Below the pieces are notes generated by a model that worked only from the letters and a program-made list of their open reading frames with translations, was not told the DNA's origin and ran no database searches. A program made the position numbers and the translations under genes. Positions 46,053 to 54,165 of a stretch of 64,000 bases of DNA are shown piece by piece. Where the stretch lies: NCBI RefSeq assembly GCF_900182915.1, contig NZ_FXUG01000001.1, positions 496,001 through 560,000 of the forward strand, in the 5' to 3' direction. Numbering within the stretch: the stretch's first letter is position 1; the number at the start of each line of letters is the position of its first letter. Source of the DNA: Neorhodopirellula lusitana (GTDB taxonomy: Bacteria > Planctomycetota > Planctomycetia > Pirellulales > Pirellulaceae).

Positions 46053-46451
46053 ATGTCGCGTGACGTATCCAAGCTCCATTACGCCGAGACCCACGAATGG
46101 GTTGATGTTCAAGAAGAAGGTGGTGACCGCATTGCCACGGTGGGGATTTCGGCTTTTGCGATCGCGCAGCTGAATGACTTGGTTTACATGGACTTGCCCG
46201 AGGTGGGCCGAAAGCTTGCGGCCGGCGATGAGTTTGGCGAAGTGGAATCGGTCAAAGCGGTGAGCCCGTTGTACAGCCCAGTTGCTGGTGAAGTGGTGGC
46301 TGTTCACAGTGAGTTGCCGGACAACCTGGATAATCTGAATGAAGATCCGTACGACTTCGGTTGGGTCATGAAATTGAAGATGGAAGGTGATCTTCCGGAT
46401 TCGTTGATGGATAACGCTGCTTACGAAAAACAGTGCTCCGAAGCTGGTTGA
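46053..46451 (+). CDS. gcvH: Glycine cleavage system H protein
   Basis: GcvH carries the lipoyl arm that shuttles the aminomethyl group between the P, T and L proteins. The 132-residue protein has YAETHEWVDVQ at the start, GISAFAIAQLNDLVYMDLPE, and the lipoylation site EVESVKAVSPLYSPVAGEV with Lys at about residue 68. The C-terminal PYDFGWVMKLKM fits the family. AAGGAAG lies just upstream of the ATG. It sits between gcvT and a lipoate ligase gene, which fits its need for lipoylation. Confidence 0.95.
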   Translation: MSRDVSKLHYAETHEWVDVQEEGGDRIATVGISAFAIAQLNDLVYMDLPEVGRKLAAGDEFGEVESVKAVSPLYSPVAGEVVAVHSELPDNLDNLNEDPYDFGWVMKLKMEGDLPDSLMDNAAYEKQCSEAG

Positions 46452-46589
46452 GGTCGTGCTGGCTTTCTTTTGTCGCCTTGAAGCTCGGCGCGGGTTGCCC
46501 GTGCTGACTGGTGTAGCTTGTGAGTTCGTGGCCGCACGCAGGGCTTCGGGGGCTGGCTGTCTGGTGCTGTGTCGGACTGGGTCAAAATC

Positions 46590-47417
46590 ATGAAGCCGGG
46601 TCGATTGCTAACATTTGCACCAGGGGGTGCGGCGGCAAATATGTCGACCGACGAAGCGATTTCGTTGGCAGTGGCTTCTGGGGATTCTTTACCGACGTTG
46701 CGGTTTTATGGCTGGCAGCGTCCCACGCTTTCGTTGGGGTATTTCCAGCATATCGCTGACGCGGAGCGGTATCTCTCGGGGATCGATGGCGGCAATGGTG
46801 TCGAGGTTGTTCGTCGCAGTACGGGCGGCGGAGCGATCCTGCATCATTGCGAGCTGACCTATTCGCTGTCGTTGCCGTTAGCGGATGCGGGGCCTGGACC
46901 ACGTGAGGTGGTTTACCAGTCCGTGCACCGGAGTGTCCAGGAGGTGTTGGCGGATGTCGGTGTGCCGTCGCGTCCGTATCGCGAGTGGGCGGGCAGTTCG
47001 TCTGTCATGGTGTCACCGGCAGTTGTCACGCAGTCGGCAGTTGCATCGGCAGGGCTTAAGAGTCACTCGAAGCCTGATGAGCCGTTTCTCTGTTTTCGTC
47101 GGCGTACAGACGAGGATTTGATTTGCAGCGGCTACAAGGTTCTGGGCAGTGCTCAGCGCCGGGTGCGTGGCGGTGTATTGCAGCACGGCAGCTTGTTGCT
47201 GGGCGTTTCACCTTATGCGGCGGTCTTGCCGGGCATCAATGAGTTGAGTGCCGGTTCGCTGGTTGCGGAATCGCTCGCTGGTCAAATCGCGGGCCACGTT
47301 GGTCAGTCGTTGGGGTACGACTGGCGGGGTGGTGAGTTGACTGCGGCGGAACTAGCTTCGAGTAATCAGATTGCGGTCGAGCGTTATGCCGCGGCGGAAT
47401 GGACGCGTCGTCGCTGA
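46590..47417 (+). CDS. Lipoate-protein ligase A family / octanoyltransferase-like protein
   Basis: The 275-residue protein resembles the LplA/LipM/LipL cofactor transferase family (BPL_LplA_LipB fold). Signatures are AANMSTDEAISLAV near residue 15, RPTLSLGYFQ near 45, EVVRRSTGGGAILHHCELTY near 70 and GYKVLGSAQRR near 180 (with the active-site Lys of the family). Downstream of gcvH, it probably attaches lipoate or octanoate to GcvH. I start at ATG 46590; GTG 46569 gives seven more residues. Members cannot be split into lipoate ligase or octanoyltransferase by eye. Its 3' end overlaps the opposite-strand hydrolase gene by about 34 bases. Confidence 0.82.
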   Translation: MKPGRLLTFAPGGAAANMSTDEAISLAVASGDSLPTLRFYGWQRPTLSLGYFQHIADAERYLSGIDGGNGVEVVRRSTGGGAILHHCELTYSLSLPLADAGPGPREVVYQSVHRSVQEVLADVGVPSRPYREWAGSSSVMVSPAVVTQSAVASAGLKSHSKPDEPFLCFRRRTDEDLICSGYKVLGSAQRRVRGGVLQHGSLLLGVSPYAAVLPGINELSAGSLVAESLAGQIAGHVGQSLGYDWRGGELTAAELASSNQIAVERYAAAEWTRRR

Positions 47418-48127
47418 TTGCCGTTCAGACCGTGGGCATGCAGACCGGGCGTTGATGGTTCAGTTCGCAGTTGCATCGAATGCAAGAAGTTGGCTGTCAT
47501 TCGGAGTGCCTCGGGGTGCCGAGTCAGTCTTTGGTGCGTCGTGGCAACGACCGCGTGGTCGTGTTGGCCTTCCAGGTGAGTGGATTCGGGGCTGACGACC
47601 AGGTCGCGAGCAGCGGCGATGATTCCGGCTTTCATTCGGCGAAGGCTTGGTAGGCCGCGAACGTAGCTATCGGGCGACTCGGAGAGTTCTTGGATTTGCG
47701 GGAAGCGGGCCGTGAGTGGGCCCAGCGGGAGGCGGGTCAGGCGTGATCCCGAATTGGGCGGGGCGAGCATGACGATTTGCCCGCACTTGTCGGCCCAGCG
47801 AGATTCCAGTCGGGACTGCAGGATCGCGGTTCTGGCAATGATGCCGCCCATGGAGTGGGTGATCAGGTGGATCTTGCGGACCTGTGGTCGGGGGGCCAAG
47901 TCGCTCAGTAGTCTGCTGAGTTGGGCGCCGTGTGAAATGATTGACCCACGGAGACTGGGGTAGGACCAGTGAATCACTTGGTGTCCTAGGTCCAGTGCTG
48001 AGTCGCCGAGCAGTCGCATGCTGCGGTTGCCGGCGAGAAATCCGTGGACGGTGATGACCACGTCGCTCGAGTGCGGGGTGACCGCGTTGCTCGAACGGGA
48101 TTCGGTAAGTTTGACGCACTGGACCAT
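47384..48127 (-). CDS. Alpha/beta hydrolase (lipase-like)
   Basis: The 247-residue protein starts MVQCVKLTESRSSNAVTPH at ATG 48127 and has an oxyanion-loop VITVHGFLAGN near residue 26, nucleophile elbow HLITHSMGGIIAR (GxSxG variant HSMGG) near 100, VMLAPPNSGSRLTRL after it, and a candidate His in GQHDHAVVATTH. It looks like triacylglycerol lipase or PGAP1-type hydrolases and should be active. No signal peptide or helix is seen. The frame opens much further upstream through the agmatine deiminase gene, but that is shadow sequence. Its 3' end overlaps the lipoate ligase gene on the other strand by 34 bases. It follows agmatine deiminase by about 100 bases. Confidence 0.8.
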   Translation of the reverse strand: MVQCVKLTESRSSNAVTPHSSDVVITVHGFLAGNRSMRLLGDSALDLGHQVIHWSYPSLRGSIISHGAQLSRLLSDLAPRPQVRKIHLITHSMGGIIARTAILQSRLESRWADKCGQIVMLAPPNSGSRLTRLPLGPLTARFPQIQELSESPDSYVRGLPSLRRMKAGIIAAARDLVVSPESTHLEGQHDHAVVATTHQRLTRHPEALRMTANFLHSMQLRTEPSTPGLHAHGLNGNQRRRVHSAAA

Positions 48128-48230
48128 TGCCGGAGAATCGGCGTTCTGGTGCGCGATTCTTGAGCTGGTTTGTAGATTTCCCGGCCTGCGGGGAGGCGCG
48201 CTGGTCGCTGTTGGGCCCGCTGCCGGGGGA

Positions 48231-49283
48231 CTAGCGAGTGGGGGCGGCGACTTGGTGGCAGCTGGCGCAGTGGAGGGCGCCCAGTCCCCAGGCAATTTTC
48301 TCGCAATCGACGCCCTCGATGCTGACGCCGGGGCAAAGGTCTTGCAGGATTCCCATGGCTCGGTCATCGCTGGTCGGGGCAGCGAAGGTAGGCATGAGGA
48401 TGCGGTTGGGGCCCAGTCGCAGGAAGTTGCAGTAGCTTTGGGGGACGTTTTGGTCGTTGATGTACCGAGGCGGCGGTCCGGGCAGTCGGTGGACGGTGAC
48501 TCCCGGCGTGGTTTCTCGGCCCCAGAGTTTGATTTGGTCGAAGTTGGCTTCGAGTTCGCTGGCGAAGGGGACGCTGGCGTCGGAAGCAACGGCAACGACC
48601 ACGTTTTCTGTGTCGACGAAGCGTGCGAGTTGGTCGATGTGGCCGTCGGTGTCGTCGCCGGGCAGCAGGCCGCCGTCGATCCAGGCGATTTCATGGACGC
48701 CCAGGTACTGGTGCAGTCGCTCGGCGCACTGCTGTTTTGAAAGGCTGGGGTTTCTGTCTTGATCCAAGATGCAGGCGGCGTGGACGAGCAGTCTGCCTTG
48801 GCCGTCCGTTTCGAGGGCCCCGCCTTCCAGCGTCATTTCGGCCTTGAGGCAACGAAGTCCGCCGGCTTGGGCGATTTTGCGTCCGGCTTGGCGGTCCAGG
48901 TCGTGTGGGTAGTACTTCCCGCCCCAGGCGTTGAAGTTCCAGTCGACTGCGAGAACGGAGTCGTTTTCCAGCACGAAAGTCGGGCCAAAATCGCGAATCC
49001 AGCAATCGTTGGTGGCGATATCGATCAGTTCGATGTTATCGCAGGAGCCAAGTAGCGATTTCGCCTGTTTGGCGAGAGGGCCGTGGGCGAGCAATCGAAC
49101 GGGCGTTGATTGCGCGACGACCTTAGCGAAAGCTGCGAAAGCTTCGGGGATGCCATCGAAATGCCCAGGCCAAGTGTCTCGATTATGGGGCCACGCGAGC
49201 CAAACGGCTTCGCAGGGTTCCCAGTTAGCGGGAAACCGCCGATTCGTTTCCGAACGGCGGGTCGCATCGCCAGCTGATTTCAC
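48231..49283 (-). CDS. aguA: Agmatine deiminase / peptidylarginine-deiminase-type amidinohydrolase
   Basis: The enzyme hydrolyses agmatine to N-carbamoylputrescine and ammonia, a step in polyamine synthesis. The 350-residue protein is of normal length and has all active-site blocks: CEAVWLAWPHNRDTWPG, NDCWIRDFGPTF, EGGALETDGQG, GDDTDGHIDQLARF and, near the end, GALHCASCHQ with the catalytic Cys at about residue 339. GTG 49283 overlaps the stop of the preceding lysine-rich gene by four bases (GTGA). No putrescine carbamoyl transferase or arginine decarboxylase gene is adjacent. Agmatine versus peptidyl arginine substrate cannot be decided by eye, but size and motifs favour agmatine. Confidence 0.9.
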   Translation of the reverse strand: MKSAGDATRRSETNRRFPANWEPCEAVWLAWPHNRDTWPGHFDGIPEAFAAFAKVVAQSTPVRLLAHGPLAKQAKSLLGSCDNIELIDIATNDCWIRDFGPTFVLENDSVLAVDWNFNAWGGKYYPHDLDRQAGRKIAQAGGLRCLKAEMTLEGGALETDGQGRLLVHAACILDQDRNPSLSKQQCAERLHQYLGVHEIAWIDGGLLPGDDTDGHIDQLARFVDTENVVVAVASDASVPFASELEANFDQIKLWGRETTPGVTVHRLPGPPPRYINDQNVPQSYCNFLRLGPNRILMPTFAAPTSDDRAMGILQDLCPGVSIEGVDCEKIAWGLGALHCASCHQVAAPTR

Positions 49284-49570
49284 TCGGGTTTGATCTCTTC
49301 TTTGACTTTTTGCACGAAGTGAGGAGCTTTGCCGCCCTTGCTCAGTTCTTCGGCTCGCTTAACAGCTTCGCCTTGTTGGTCGAACTCATAGACGGCAACG
49401 CGTTTGAGGTTCTGACTGAATACGCCCCAATAAAGGCGCAGTCGCACATCGGCGGCGGCCTTTTTTGTCTTGCGTTTGGCGGCTTTTTTGCGTTTTACCT
49501 CGGCTGCCAGCTTTTCAGCTGCTTCTGCTTCGGCGGCTTTTTCCTGCCGACTGACGACCTTCCGAGCCAT
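49280..49570 (-). CDS. Small lysine/alanine-rich protein, unrecognised
   Basis: A 96-residue protein beginning MARKVVSRQEKAAEAEAAEK at ATG 49570. Residues about 8-45 form an Ala/Lys/Glu-rich helix likely to be coiled-coil, with the basic run KRKKAAKRKTKKAAADVRL. A small folded part follows (LYWGVFSQNLKRVAVYEFD, then QGEAVKRAEELSKGGKAPHF) ending in VQKVKEEIKPE. Basic run could bind nucleic acid. Its stop overlaps the GTG start of aguA by four bases, so it is coupled to agmatine deiminase. I do not recognise its family; it may be a planctomycete protein. Confidence 0.6.
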   Translation of the reverse strand: MARKVVSRQEKAAEAEAAEKLAAEVKRKKAAKRKTKKAAADVRLRLYWGVFSQNLKRVAVYEFDQQGEAVKRAEELSKGGKAPHFVQKVKEEIKPE

Positions 49571-49938
49571 AAATCTCAGCTGTGGGGGTTGGAGGATTGG
49601 ATTGAGTGGAGGGAATCGTTCCCTTAATCGCTGTGCCCAACCGATTTCGGCGTGAACGAGCACGTTGCCTGGGACGAACCAGATAACGAAGAGTATCGCG
49701 TAAACGCCGATTTGTCATGGGGACGCGATGAGAATTGTTTTGTGTCGGGCTTGGGCGGGGCCACCTTAAAGAGATGGCGAGCGGAAAAGTCTGTGATTGA
49801 AATCGTTGACGGGGGAAAAATGCCTCGCGAGATCGCTATGCTGGCGGGCCAGATTCGGCTACGCTAACAATCGCAGGGATTCGGTCGATCCAGACTGGTC
49901 CAGTCAAGTGCGGCTACTATTTGGAAACGAGTTTTGAC
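49571..49938. other. Divergent intergenic region upstream of hpf
   Basis: About 370 bases. The 71-codon plus frame 49652-49867 gives a peptide of mixed composition that I do not recognise and do not annotate as a gene. No promoter consensus, riboswitch or structured RNA is evident. The promoters for the lysine-rich gene (minus) and hpf (plus) must lie here. Confidence 0.4.
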
Positions 49939-50283
49939 ATGCAGGTGAATGTTTCGGCACGCCACGGTTCATTGCAGCCCGGCGACCAAGAGTTGATCGA
50001 AGAGAAAACGATCAAGCTGCGTCGGTTGTATGATCGGATTAATGCGATTGAAGTCACCATCGATTTGAAACAGCTCGATAAACCATCGGTCGAAATTCAG
50101 GTTTCCGCCGAGCACGCCGATGACATGGTCGCTCACGCTGAAGCAACTACCGTGATTGCGGCTTTGGACATTGCGATTCCAAAGGTCGAGCAACAGCTGC
50201 GAAAACTAAAGGCCCGTAAGACGGATCACCGCACGGCCGCTCACAAACACATTGAAACCATTGATGTCGCCGATGACGAATAA
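49939..50283 (+). CDS. hpf: Ribosome hibernation-promoting factor (HPF/RaiA family)
   Basis: HPF binds the small ribosomal subunit and helps form inactive ribosomes during stress. The 114-residue short-type protein starts MQVNVSARHGSLQPGDQ and has the conserved strand-helix pattern, TIKLRRLYDRINAIEVTID and VEIQVSAEHADDMVAHAEA; DIAIPKVEQQLRKLKARKTD is a typical final helix. ATG 49939 lies inside a frame open to TTG 49921. A PTS EIIA gene starts 51 bases later, the same order as hpf-ptsN in proteobacteria. Confidence 0.9.
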   Translation: MQVNVSARHGSLQPGDQELIEEKTIKLRRLYDRINAIEVTIDLKQLDKPSVEIQVSAEHADDMVAHAEATTVIAALDIAIPKVEQQLRKLKARKTDHRTAAHKHIETIDVADDE

Positions 50284-50334
50284 GCTCGGCGGCTTATCCA
50301 ACACTTTTCACTTCTAAACCAGACAAATCTACCC

Positions 50335-50814
50335 ATGAAGTTCTCCGATTTTGTCAAAACCGGTGCGATCCGCGCCGACTTGAAGGCCACCACCAAGGAA
50401 GCCGTCATTGAAGAATTGGTCCAGTCTCTTCTGGACTCCGGCGAAATCGCCGCTGATCAACGCGATGACATTGTCGCTGCGATCATGAAACGCGAAGAGC
50501 TCGGCAGCACCGGGATTGGCCGCGGTGTCGCTGTCCCTCACACCAAGCATCCTAGTGTTAACGAATTGGTAGGCACCGTTGGTGTCAGCGAGCAAGGCGT
50601 TGACTTTGATTCGCTTGATGGCGAGCGAGTTCAGTTGTTCTTCTTGTTGATCAGCCCACCAGAACGCCCTGGCGACCACCTGCGTGCTCTTGAAAATATC
50701 TCACGCCAGCTTCGTGATGAATCGTTCTGCCGTTTCTTGAAGCAGAGCAAGTCTGCTGACGATATTCAGCAGCTCCTTCAGGAAGCTGACGACAACCAAT
50801 TCGCCGCTGGCTAA
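50335..50814 (+). CDS. ptsN: PTS EIIA component, fructose/nitrogen type
   Basis: The EIIA-Ntr/Fru type carries a phosphoryl group from HPr on a His residue. The 159-residue protein has the site GRGVAVPHTKHPSVNEL with His at about 69 in VPHTKH, MKREELGSTGIG before it, and FFLLISPPERPGDHLRALEN after it. There are no EIIB or EIIC genes nearby, so regulation rather than sugar transport is likely, as for PtsN. The HPr gene starts ten bases after its stop. The name ptsN is by analogy to hpf linkage and domain type. Confidence 0.9.
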   Translation: MKFSDFVKTGAIRADLKATTKEAVIEELVQSLLDSGEIAADQRDDIVAAIMKREELGSTGIGRGVAVPHTKHPSVNELVGTVGVSEQGVDFDSLDGERVQLFFLLISPPERPGDHLRALENISRQLRDESFCRFLKQSKSADDIQQLLQEADDNQFAAG

Positions 50815-50824
50815 TGGTGAACCT

Positions 50825-51160
50825 ATGAGTTCTTCTTCTTCGGAACGTCCGTCAGAGCTTGAGCAGATTGTTCGGGTGATCAACCCGCAGGGGCTGCATG
50901 CCCGGCCGGCTGATTTACTGGTGCGCTGCGCGGACGGGTTCGAGTCAGAGATTCATTTGCAGAAAGGTTCCGAACGGGTCGATTGCCGCAGTATCTTGTC
51001 ATTGTTGACGCTGGGCGCGACTGCCGGGACTGAACTCACGTTGACGGCTCGAGGTGCTGACGCGAGTGTCGCACTGGCGGCTGTTATCGAGCTATTTGAA
51101 AAAGGCTTTCATGAGCTTGATCAGGCTTCCGAATCGTCTGTCGTAACCGACGGGCGATGA
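50825..51160 (+). CDS. ptsH: Phosphocarrier protein HPr
   Basis: HPr accepts phosphate from enzyme I and hands it to EIIA. The 111-residue protein has the active His at about residue 25 in INPQGLHARPADLLVRC, and CRSILSLLTLGATAGTEL, with Ser at about 56 in the place phosphorylated by HPr kinase in some phyla. A 15-residue Ser/Glu-rich N-terminal addition precedes the usual HPr fold. It is ten bases after the EIIA gene, surely co-transcribed. Confidence 0.92.
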   Translation: MSSSSSERPSELEQIVRVINPQGLHARPADLLVRCADGFESEIHLQKGSERVDCRSILSLLTLGATAGTELTLTARGADASVALAAVIELFEKGFHELDQASESSVVTDGR

Positions 51161-51470
51161 CTCATTCAAAAGAGGCAGGCTTGTTGGGTGGTCGGTAGCG
51201 ATCGTCGTTCGAGGTCTGTTCTCACCAATAATCATTCAATCATTTAAAAGAGAATCAACGGTGTTGTTTTTCTTCGTTCCGAATCAGCTCGATGCGTAAG
51301 GAGCTATTGCGCTATCGGGTGACTGCACTTACTTCCAAATGGACGCTTTATCGGCACCGTCAGCAGGGGCATCTCCAGGATGGTGGTCTGTTGGTTTGTG
51401 TCGTTAACCAGTTAGAACTCCGAAGCGCAGGCTGCTAGTAGGAATCGAATAGAGACACGCATCGATCACG
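51161..51470. other. Gap between ptsH and ptsI with a possible 48-residue ORF
   Basis: About 310 bases. A plus-strand frame from ATG 51292 to TAG 51438 encodes 48 residues (MRKELLRYRVTALTSKWTLY and onward), basic and unlike known proteins. I regard it as uncertain. No terminator or riboswitch is evident; the enzyme I gene may have its own promoter. Confidence 0.35.
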
Positions 51471-53216
51471 ATGCTGGAATTACAAGGCATTCCCGTTTCA
51501 CCAGGCGTCGCGATCGCGTCGGCTTTGGTGCTCGACGCGGACGGATACCGAATCCCTCGTTGCATCGTCCCGGCATCGGATGTCGAGGATGAGTTCGCGC
51601 GTCTGCACGTTGCTGTGGATTTAGTGAGCGAGCAACTGGAGCAGAGTCGTTTGGAGACGACCGCGCAGGCGGGGCGTCAGACGGGCGATATTTTTGCCGC
51701 GCAGTTGCAGATGCTGCATGATCCGCGTTTGCATTCCGAGCTTGAAAAGCGGATCGGTGATGATCGGCAATCCGCTGCGTTTGCCGTTAGCGGTGTGCTC
51801 CACAATTACGCTTCGGCGCTGCGTAAACTCGAGAGCCCGTTGCTGGCTGATCGCGCTCAGGATGTTTTGGACATCGAGCGTCAATTGCTGACGCAACTTG
51901 GGGCTGTGACTCGGCAACCGCTGTCGGATTTATCCGAGCCGGTCATCGTGCTGTCTCGGATGTTAACGCCTAGCGAAACAGCGAGTCTTGATCGTCGTTT
52001 TGTCAAAGGTTTCTGTACGGAAATCGGCGGCGCTGGTGGGCATACGGCGATTGTAGCGAAGGGTCTTGAGATCCCAGCTGTGGTGGGAATCGGTGAGTTC
52101 TTGCCCAGTATTGCCGGGGCGGATTGTGTGATCGTCGATGGCGATCGCGGCCGATTGATCATTGATCCCGACGAAGAGACGTTGGAGCATTATCGGCAGC
52201 GAATGGAGTATCGGCGTTCGCTTGCCGAGAAGCTTGCCAAGCAGAGTCAGTTGCCGGCCCAGACACTTGATGGAACTCGGATCCAGCTTTGTGCCAATAT
52301 TGAGTTCCCGCATGAAACGGTGGCGTGCCTAGAAAGAGGCGCCGACGGAATCGGTTTGTACCGGACGGAGTTTCTGTATCTGGCCGCAAGTGATGAGCCC
52401 AGTGAAGAGGACCACTACCAGGCGTACGCCGAAGTGGTGAAGCGGATGGAGGGTCGCCCGGTTGTCGTGCGGACGCTCGACTTGGGGGCCGACAAGATGG
52501 GCCGTGGCAAGTTGGCTCATCAGGAGAACAATCCATTCTTGGGTTTGCGGAGTATTCGGCTGTCGCTGCGTAATTTAGATTTGTTCCGGCCGCAATTGCG
52601 AGCTGTTTTGCGGGCCGCTGCCCTGGGCGACGTGCGGGTGATGTTCCCGCTGGTGACGACGATCGGCGAGTTGCGGCAGGCGCGGATGTTGTTGAAGGTC
52701 GTCGCTGAGGACTTGGCTGACGCAGGGGTGCCTTACCGGAGTGACTTGCCGGTTGGGATGATGGTGGAGGTTCCAGCGGCCGTCGTGATGTTGGATCACT
52801 TCGCCAAGGAAGTGGATTTTTTCAGTATCGGTACCAATGACTTGGCCCAGTACACCTTGGCGGTGGATCGGTCCAATGAGTACGTGGCCGATTTGTATCA
52901 GTCCAGCGATCCTGCTGTTTTAAGGTTGATTCAGTCCAGTATCGATGTCGCTGGTGCGCACAACATTCCGATCAGCGTGTGCGGTGAGATGAGCAGCAAT
53001 CCCGCACGGGCGTTGTTGTTGATTGGGATGGGCGTTCGTAGTTTGAGCGTGCCTCCATCGGCCCTGCCACGCGTGAAGAAGGCCATTCGAAACGTTTCAA
53101 TCGAGCAGTGCGAAGCGATCGCTAAGCGGGTTTCGAGGCTTGAGTCGGCGCGGGACGTTGATTTGTATTTGCTTGACCGGCTTTCGGAACTGGCTCCTGA
53201 GTTGGTGATGCAATGA
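51471..53216 (+). CDS. ptsI: PTS enzyme I (phosphoenolpyruvate-protein phosphotransferase)
   Basis: Enzyme I takes phosphate from phosphoenolpyruvate and passes it to HPr. The 581-residue protein is of usual size. The N-terminal part has the phospho-His site EIGGAGGHTAIVAKGLEIP with His at about 191; the C-terminal PEP-binding barrel has GIGLYRTEFLY, VVRTLDLGADK, FSIGTNDLAQYTLAVDR and the near-terminal ISVCGEMSSNPARALLLIGM with the active Cys. The start ATG follows CGATCACG with no clear SD. Its stop overlaps the ATG of the next gene by four bases (ATGA). Confidence 0.95.
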   Translation: MLELQGIPVSPGVAIASALVLDADGYRIPRCIVPASDVEDEFARLHVAVDLVSEQLEQSRLETTAQAGRQTGDIFAAQLQMLHDPRLHSELEKRIGDDRQSAAFAVSGVLHNYASALRKLESPLLADRAQDVLDIERQLLTQLGAVTRQPLSDLSEPVIVLSRMLTPSETASLDRRFVKGFCTEIGGAGGHTAIVAKGLEIPAVVGIGEFLPSIAGADCVIVDGDRGRLIIDPDEETLEHYRQRMEYRRSLAEKLAKQSQLPAQTLDGTRIQLCANIEFPHETVACLERGADGIGLYRTEFLYLAASDEPSEEDHYQAYAEVVKRMEGRPVVVRTLDLGADKMGRGKLAHQENNPFLGLRSIRLSLRNLDLFRPQLRAVLRAAALGDVRVMFPLVTTIGELRQARMLLKVVAEDLADAGVPYRSDLPVGMMVEVPAAVVMLDHFAKEVDFFSIGTNDLAQYTLAVDRSNEYVADLYQSSDPAVLRLIQSSIDVAGAHNIPISVCGEMSSNPARALLLIGMGVRSLSVPPSALPRVKKAIRNVSIEQCEAIAKRVSRLESARDVDLYLLDRLSELAPELVMQ

Positions 53217-54091
53217 GCGCGAGTTCTTCTGAATCCGAATCGTTGGTCACGCCCGGTAAGGTGTCTGAATCGTCGCAGGCTCCGGCGTCCGCCGAGGGTT
53301 CCGTTTCATCCCAGCGGCAGGCGTCAGCTGAGGCCCGGGTTGAGGCTCCGCGGCCGCAGAAACCACGTCGCACTCGCAAGTCTCGGGTTTCGCCGAACTT
53401 GCATCCCGAAGGCAGTCTGCGGGTTCGCTATCGGATCCGGTTTTCCAAAACGGACTTGTTGCGTTGGATTAGCCACCGTGACTTGGCGAGTTTGTGGGAG
53501 CGGATTGGGCGTCGGGTCGGGTTGCCTTTTTCAATGACCGAAGGCTTTCATCCGAAGCCGCGGCTGATGTTTCCGTCGGCATTGCCGCTTGGCGTTGAGA
53601 GTCTTGATGAGGTTGTTGACCTAGAGCTCGACCGGGAATGGGATGAAAGCGAGTTGCTGGGCAAGTTGCGCGAAGACCAGCAGCCAGGCTTGGCAATCCA
53701 TCACGCCACGCGAGTCGATCTTACTGAAGGAAAGGCTCGGTTGGCTGGCCGTCAGTACCGTGTCACGTTGCCGGACGACTTCAATGGCGCCGAACGCAGC
53801 CAGGTTGAGTTGGCGATCGAGCAGCTTAAGGGAAGTGGCACCATCACGATCGATCGTAAGGGGAAGGATGTTGTCACGCATGTGCCGACGCAAATCCCTT
53901 CGCTTGAACTGCAAGCTGATTGCTTGGTAGCGAGGCTCGTCAATGGCGAAGCTGCCTCGTTGAAAATACACGACATTCTTGACTTACTCAGTATTAGTGA
54001 CTGGCCCGACCGGGGCACCACTTTGATTCGAACACACACGTTCTTGCGGGGCGAAGAGATGCCCAGCTCGGACTCAACAAAACACTCGTAA
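53213..54091 (+). CDS. DUF2344 / radical-SAM-associated protein (TIGR03936 type)
   Basis: The 292-residue protein has a polar Ser/Glu/Arg-rich N-terminal segment (about 1-65), then the family domain: RVRYRIRFSKTDLLRWISHR, SLWERIGRRVGLPFSMTEGF, HPKPRLMFPSALPLGVES and GLAIHHATRVDL. This domain is often encoded next to ribonuclease G/E and a B12-binding radical SAM protein; the latter is not in the window. Its role is unknown; linkage suggests a part in RNA maturation or modification. ATG overlaps the ptsI stop by four bases, and the RNase gene follows, so three genes may be one transcript. Confidence 0.85.
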   Translation: MSASSSESESLVTPGKVSESSQAPASAEGSVSSQRQASAEARVEAPRPQKPRRTRKSRVSPNLHPEGSLRVRYRIRFSKTDLLRWISHRDLASLWERIGRRVGLPFSMTEGFHPKPRLMFPSALPLGVESLDEVVDLELDREWDESELLGKLREDQQPGLAIHHATRVDLTEGKARLAGRQYRVTLPDDFNGAERSQVELAIEQLKGSGTITIDRKGKDVVTHVPTQIPSLELQADCLVARLVNGEAASLKIHDILDLLSISDWPDRGTTLIRTHTFLRGEEMPSSDSTKHS

Positions 54092-54165
54092 CTTCGGCGT
54101 CCATGCGGTCACCCTTGGAGGCACCGCATTCAGCCGATTTCAACACCAAAGAAGGTGAATTTATT

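Noticed and set aside
47384-48694. 436-residue reading of the hydrolase frame
   Set aside because: The first 189 residues are Ser/Pro/Thr-rich and overlap aguA in another frame; the hydrolase fold begins after ATG 48127.
49652-49867. 71-codon plus frame upstream of hpf
   Set aside because: No recognisable sequence, no ribosome site, and it lies in a divergent promoter region.
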